Below, one piece after another: positions 31,113 through 64,000 of a stretch of DNA of 64,000 bases. The stretch is from contig BAAHQB010000070.1 in assembly GCA_054601695.1 (NCBI GenBank), forward strand, positions 124,001 through 188,000. Direction: 5' to 3'. Each line of letters starts with the position of its first letter. Within the stretch, counting starts at the first letter, position 1. This DNA comes from Amorphochlora amoebiformis (lineage: Eukaryota; Cercozoa; Chlorarachniophyceae). The notes below the pieces were generated by a model. That model ran no database searches, had not been told where the DNA came from, and worked only from the letters and a program-made list of their open reading frames with translations. The position numbers and the translations under genes were made by a program.

Positions 31113-31561
31113 CTAATGCGCTTAGCACAAATTCAAGAACTCATAATATCTCTATTTCAGATCGAGATCCTTGTGAATAGTTTCCCTCCTCCCGATTTCG
31201 GCAGTGAAGAGAGGAGTGCAGCAAACGAGATGAAAAAAAGGAACACAACACCGCCGGCTCCTGATTCGCCGCCTCTCCCCAGAGAACCACGCCTAGAGCA
31301 GGAGCTTAAACGAGAGCCCAATAGGGTGCTTAAAAAATTCCCCGTAGTCTATCAGAAATCTGAGGAAGCTTTGCTTGATTTTGCAAGGGATCTGAGAACG
31401 CTTCCCAGCTTGTGGATGTGGAATATGAGAACAATGCTGCGGAGAAACCTACCCAGTTTCTAAAGGTAAATATATTCCGAGCTGAAATTCACATATGGAC
31501 CTGATTGAGTTTGTTTTAGCAACCTTCGGTCGACATCTTAGGTCTGTCGAGGGACACTTAA
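29719..31561 (+). CDS. Unrecognised 162-aa protein, 5 exons
   Basis: Start ATG 29719 (MDSPPLAVGSKEIAGLSAFD). Exons 29719-29841, 30347-30409, 31161-31343, 31388-31465 and 31520-31561 (TAA) all join at phase 0. The middle is charged and Pro-rich (PPAPDSPPLPREPRLEQELK). The end reads LVDVEYENNAAEKPTQFLKQ and stops at LSRDT. The intron 31344-31387 would be only 44 bases. If it is retained, the frame continues through VVYQKSEEALLDFARDLRTL to a stop at 31463, giving an alternative C terminus. No signal peptide or membrane segment. No family recognised. Confidence 0.55.
30681..30864 (+). repeat. Tandem duplication, period 92 bp
   Basis: Two virtually identical copies (from about 30681 and 30773) containing CATGACAAAAAGTACG and CATGTGTGGTCGTATAG. 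They lie in the intron after exon 30347-30409. Confidence 0.9.
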
Positions 31562-31771
31562 GGCTACTTTCTGGTAGTGTTAGATAAGTTGTCTTTTAAT
31601 CAACCGTGTATGTATTTATTCCTTTGCTGCTATACTATGTATATATACATAGATGTATAATTATGACCGGTGTATATAATATCATATGTATATAAGTATA
31701 TATATATGTATGTGTGTACACACACATATACACATATATATATGTACATACACCTACCCTGGGGTATATTG

Positions 31772-31815
<44 letters not shown>

Positions 31816-31902
31816 ACATCTAAATACATACATACATTTACTAAGATTTATATTGTACATACACATACAAATATATATTATATATATATATATATGTATA
31901 CA

Positions 31903-31944
<42 letters not shown>

Positions 31945-32521
31945 TATGTATTTATATGTGTAATATATGTATATATACATATGTGTGTACTTGTATACAT
32001 ACATACACAAATATATATACATATATATATATATTCTATATATGTATGTGTGTATATATATATGTGTATTTGTATATGTACATGCCAAAGTAGCATGACA
32101 CATATTCAATTATATACGGTTGGAAGACGAATAGTACTAATAAGACCATAAGCCTAGCCTCAAGTGCAATATAATTTTACTCTAGACACTACTACTAGTA
32201 CCTAATATGTGTGCGTATGGCGTCCAATACACGGTTTGTACATCCAACGTTATTCTAATTGATCATTAGTAGTGTTGGGCTAAATTCTAGTATTCCTAAG
32301 ACTACAATATATGTGTTCGATATTTTTATTACCTTACTAGCTTAGCTAGTTCTAGCTGAGTTACTCATCGATATCATATATATATTTTTATATGTATTAG
32401 ATACGGTTTAATATTCTATGTACTAGATCTAGAGTTTGCCAGCTAGAGTGTCTGCATGTCTGAATATTCACATGCATGGATGCCTGAGCTGCAAGAGTTA
32501 TACTATATTATAATACTAGGC

Positions 32522-32553
<32 letters not shown>

Positions 32554-32770
32554 GCATACTAATAGTCCTCTAGGTCAACGATTTACAGCAGACTGTGTTT
32601 ATTGTTAGAGTCTAACTAGACTCTTGAGCACAGAATGTATTATCACATATTACATATATATATTCTAGTGTATATATATATATATATATATATATACTTG
32701 TACATGTATGCGTATGTATTGTATTTTTGTATTTATGCAAATATGAATATTTAATATTATATATACAAAT

Positions 32771-32801
<31 letters not shown>

Positions 32802-32843
32802 CATACATATACATATATATATATATATATATTTATATATACA

Positions 32844-32883
<40 letters not shown>

Positions 32884-33115
32884 TATATATATAATATATA
32901 TATATATGTGTGTGTATATATATATATATGTATATAGAATATATATATATATATATATATATGTACATATTATATATACATATATACATAATGTTGTGTG
33001 CACACACACACCCATACAGATACATTACCATGTATGTTATGAACAAGAATAGTTCATATCATGTATCTATTTAAAATGTAAAATACGATATTATGTACTA
33101 GGCTTTTAACATACA
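31562..33115. other. Convergent spacer: AT repeats and a CTAG-rich block
   Basis: 31630-32100 and 32650-33000 are AT/ATGT microsatellite. 32110-32640 is unique DNA with many CTAG words (for example ACTAGCTTAGCTAG), like the other convergent spacers. No exon seen. Confidence 0.6.
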
Positions 33116-33364
33116 TTAATGTACATACGTATCCGCCCTCTTCCTGGCTTCCACCGCCTTACGAGCTGCCTCAATCGCATAAGAGAGTCCCTGCGGAGAC
33201 CAACCTAGCTCGCGACAGGGCTCTGTCCGCCCGGGACAGGTCACGTGACCTGGTATCCCGGCTCCGGAAGCATGAGAAATTGGGGCAGCAGTATTGACAC
33301 AGAAAGTCCAAACCCTCTCTCTATTGGAACATTCTACGCTTATAGTCTCACAAATAGGATTTCA
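33116..33364 (-). CDS. Candidate terminal exon of an unrecognised gene
   Basis: The minus frame is open from about 33364 down to TAA at 33116-33118. The last part reads ELGWSPQGLSYAIEAARKAV then EARKRADTYVH. A good acceptor (CTCCGCAG) at 33191 suggests the exon may be only 33116-33190. The Ala/Arg/Glu helix resembles, but is not identical to, repeats in the coiled-coil gene at 45-51 kb. The plus strand is also open at 33360-33510, so this is tentative. A 16-bp perfect palindrome (CAGGTCACGTGACCTG) lies at 33237-33252. Confidence 0.3.
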
Positions 33365-33590
33365 ATCTCAGCACGGCGGTCAGGCTGCTTATTAGAACCT
33401 TAGAAGATCGTGGGGGAGACTTCAGCGGACGTGCCGTTTGCGGGATATTCAAACGTTGCTATCAACATAACACATCTTGTTATCAACATATTAGATTATG
33501 GATATCCAGATAATATAATCCTAAATAAGTAGACCTCGGGAGCCAAAACTTGGGCTCCGACATCACGCGCATTGTCCTGTTTCGGAGAGC
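33365..33590. other. Upstream region of the PPR-like gene
   Basis: Unique DNA. A plus-strand frame reading STAVRLLIRTLEDRGGDFSG is open from an AG at about 33358 to about 33513 but has no linked neighbours. Confidence 0.3.
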
Positions 33591-43843
<10,253 letters not shown>

Positions 43844-45186
43844 TTTCAATGATACCTGTGCGTATGATTTGAATCAACTACTAGACAAGTCAATCTAGTC
43901 CTTAATAGAACACGATTTTTCTATACGTATCTAGGTATACCTAGGTATACGCAAAGTACGCTCCAAGAGTTCAGGTCTATATGTCACGAAGATTGTACAA
44001 GATAAAGAAATACAATCATTGGACACGCGACGTAGTAATGTCCGGATTCACGATTCCAGTACACATGTGTAAACAACTTTGATAGCTTTATTTACATACT
44101 AGAATTAATCTAGTTAATCTTGATGATCTTGATCTTTCTGGTTACCGTGCAAGTACAAGTTGACATGAATACATACCGCACCTAAACACTGCACCTAGTA
44201 CGTATTGCCTAGATATACAACCTAGTATACAACAAATACCTAGATACCGCTGAGCAGTGTGTCAGGACTCAGGACTCGGTTTCTGGTACTTGTGTGTTGT
44301 GCTAGGCCATGCGTACATACCTACTTATCTTTTATATCTTTAACAACGTTACGTACGTACGTACACTGCAGCAGACATGCGTACGCTGTACGTTTATCTA
44401 GTATGTGTGTGTAATCTAGGTAATAGCGTAGGCCATGCGTACGTACGTATCTTCCACATCTTTAACAATCTATAGAGACAATGGTACGTACACTGCACTA
44501 GCTAGCAGACATGCGCTAGATGCGTAAGCTGTACGTATACACAAGTTCGTACGTACTGACAGTGACGGTACGCGTGTGTTATACCTAGTATACTGTGAGT
44601 TCGTGGTATATTTTGGTACGTGTATGTAGTTGTATATATTTGATATCGATTACCTCCAGTACCTTGACAGTGCCTAGATTATTTTAACTGGGTTGGGGTG
44701 TGACCTAGATATTGCACGTTATCTACTATCTAAACTATATCTCTGTCTAGTACAATAGTAGCGGCTGAGATCGATTCGACATGGTCGCATGAGCAGACAG
44801 ACTCAGGGAACTGATATGGTCTAGATGATCTACATGATGTCAAGTCAACGTGACATTCACAAGTCTAGACAGGTGCATTCTTTCCAAACTAACAACAGCT
44901 CGCAATGAATGAAAACAGCTTGAACTTCGGGCTTGGAATACTTCAGTCACGCTGTCAGTCTTTGAACCATACTGAGTGCTTGCTGCAGGCCAAGTTGTTT
45001 ACTTCCTAAGCTTCTTGAGCTTACTCTTTGGCATATACCTGAACGGCATATATAACAAATTTTAGGCCAGAGACATACCACGCAGTGCACGCACAGGAAC
45101 ATGCGTAAGCATGTTTATGTTTTCATGTATGTACGTCGTACACCTACATCATATAATCAATAATACATTTACATAGATACATACAC

Positions 45187-45230
<44 letters not shown>

Positions 45231-45361
45231 TTCATATATATCTTAATGTATATTTACATTTACAGGTGTATATCTAGTATATACAATATTTGGTATGTAG
45301 ACACTGCATTTATCGTTTTTGTATATATATACACAGGGAGAAAAACAAGGAAGGATTTTGA
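43844..45361. other. Convergent spacer, CTAG- and ACGT-rich, then AT repeats
   Basis: 43860-45100 is unique DNA with many CTAG and TACGTACG words and no open frame of note. It lies between the stop codons of the PPR-like gene and the coiled-coil gene. 45180-45360 is AT microsatellite plus short unique words. Confidence 0.65.
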
Positions 45362-53011
<7,650 letters not shown>

Positions 53012-53463
53012 GCGCAGTATGCTGAGCTTATTTATGAATTAAAATATCTGATTTGCTAACTTTCAAACGCAGTCATTGATAAAAGCATATTCATAGACAA
53101 TGACTACACTTTAGATACTAGCATCGGAATCCATGTCTAGGTACTATAATATTATATCTAAAGTACAACAAGCATATTTAAATTCATTGATGTCTAGCCT
53201 ATGATTATACATATATATATATATATAATATAACATATGTGTGCTACTCTCAAGACATATATCTAGTATATATATATATATATATATATATACTAGATAG
53301 TAGATATATGTATATATTTTATACTGGTTATATAATTAATTATAAGTAAAAATTAAAATATATCTAGATCTAGATATATATATATATATATCTAGTATAT
53401 ATATATATATATCTAGTAATGTATGTAGTTTTTACTGATATGTTGCTATATCTAGTATCGATG

Positions 53464-53497
<34 letters not shown>

Positions 53498-53933
53498 CAC
53501 TCACAGCTCAGGACTAGTCAGGAGTCACCAAGACTCAGTATATATACTACCGTGATGATCTAGATGATACCTAGGATACGTTCTAGACGTTTTATCTACT
53601 AGATCTAGTAGATACTGGAAGCTAGATGTACTAGATCTACTAGATCTAGTAGATGGATACATTATAGATAAACTTGACATATAATTTTTTAGATATCTAG
53701 GATATATATATATATACTAGATATATATATATATTATATATATATTTATGCAATGATTGCTACTATAGCACTAAGAAAAGCATACTGGCCAGTAAAACAA
53801 GTTAGTGATTGTTCTGGCTTCCAACAGATTCCAGTTCACCAGTTCACACTGATAATTTACAAAGTATCACTCTGAGGTGATCATCCTACTAAGGTTTAAT
53901 CCGCGATCCATTGATCGTGACCATTCTTTACGT
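53012..53933. other. Convergent spacer with CTAG/TCTAGA clusters
   Basis: Between the actin stop and the CEP120-like stop. Dense CTAG, AGATCTAG and TCTAGTATATA words mix with AT repeats at 53210-53490 and 53695-53750. No coding signal. Confidence 0.7.
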
Positions 53934-63220
<9,287 letters not shown>

Positions 63221-63223
63221 CTG

Positions 63224-63256
<33 letters not shown>

Positions 63257-63337
63257 ATGTATATATGTGTGTGTATGTATGTATATTATATATATACATA
63301 TAAATATATATATATATATATATATATTTTACATATA

Positions 63338-63370
<33 letters not shown>

Positions 63371-63561
63371 GTACATAATACATATATTTATAATAATACA
63401 TATATATATATATTATATAATATATACTGTAAATCTAAAAATGTCATTTATGTACATATGTATGTACATAATTATATTTATAATACATATATATATATAT
63501 ATATGTATGTATATACACATATATATATATATGATATATATGACATATTTATAAATATGAC

Positions 63562-63622
<61 letters not shown>

Positions 63623-63652
63623 GTGTGTGTGCATGTGTGTATAAATAATGTC

Positions 63653-63751
<99 letters not shown>

Positions 63752-63762
63752 CTGTGTGTGTA

Positions 63763-63823
<61 letters not shown>

Positions 63824-64000
63824 ATATATATATATATATGTATGTATATATATATTATATATATATATATATATACATACAATATATATGTATATATATA
63901 TATATATATAATATATCTTATGTTATGGGACAAGATGAGAGGTAAGAACGACGGGAGGAAGCGAGACAGAATAGAACGAGAGAGGGAGTAAGAGAGAGTT
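63221..64000. repeat. AT-microsatellite intron then GA-rich end
   Basis: 63225-63915 is (AT)n. 63920-64000 is purine-rich (GAGGAAGCGAGACAGA, GAGAGAGGGAG), resembling the GA tracts in other introns. The 5' exons of the CEP120-like gene are not visible. Confidence 0.7.

Overview
The window is nuclear DNA from an intron-dense eukaryote, most likely a chlorarachniophyte or other rhizarian. The main evidence is an actin encoded as one ORF behind a ubiquitin-like domain ending in Gly-Gly (51671-53011). From memory, ubiquitin-actin fusions are reported from chlorarachniophytes; no database was consulted. Also supporting a flagellated, mitochondriate protist are a CEP120-like centriole protein, an AP-3 beta subunit, an organellar EngB GTPase and a PPR-like protein with a presequence-like N terminus. 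Interstitial TTAGGG-type repeats argue for a nuclear, not nucleomorph, origin.

Most of the DNA is (AT)n/(ATGT)n microsatellite. Coding exons are short islands with much higher GC, bounded by GT...AG sites. Almost all long Tyr/Ile ORFs are translated microsatellite. I rebuilt genes by joining islands only where splice sites and reading phase agreed.

Layout, left to right: AP-3 beta 3' end (+, 1-3117); EngB GTPase (-, 3577-8854); a possible 75-aa ORF (-, 9778-10382); a small SAM-like protein (-, 10385-10984); an unrecognised multi-exon gene (+, 11185-15078); a histidine-phosphatase-superfamily enzyme (+, 16073-20275); an RS-tailed protein (+, 20376-25026); several less certain exons (25138-29170) around a giant palindrome (26995-27405); a 162-codon unknown gene (+, 29719-31561); a candidate minus-strand terminal exon (33116-33364); a 15-exon PPR-like gene (+, 33591-43843); a 23-exon coiled-coil protein with an EF-hand-like N terminus (-, 45362-51248), head-to-head with the intronless Ubl-actin gene (+, 51671-53011); and a CEP120-like gene (-, 53934-63220, 5' end beyond the window).

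Two kinds of non-coding DNA are partitioned. Introns are AT microsatellite, sometimes with GA/CT tracts. Spacers between convergent gene ends (3118-3576, about 32110-32640, 43844-45100, 53012-53870) are instead rich in CTAG palindromes. Other notable elements are a tRNA-derived SINE-like repeat (37855-38260, 57861-57935, partial at 39128-39330), head-to-head interstitial telomere-like arrays, a hairpin minisatellite, and several partial exon duplications inside introns.

Functional links are limited. Actin and the coiled-coil protein share a 0.42-kb divergent promoter and may be co-expressed cytoskeletal proteins. EngB and the PPR-like protein both point to organellar gene expression.
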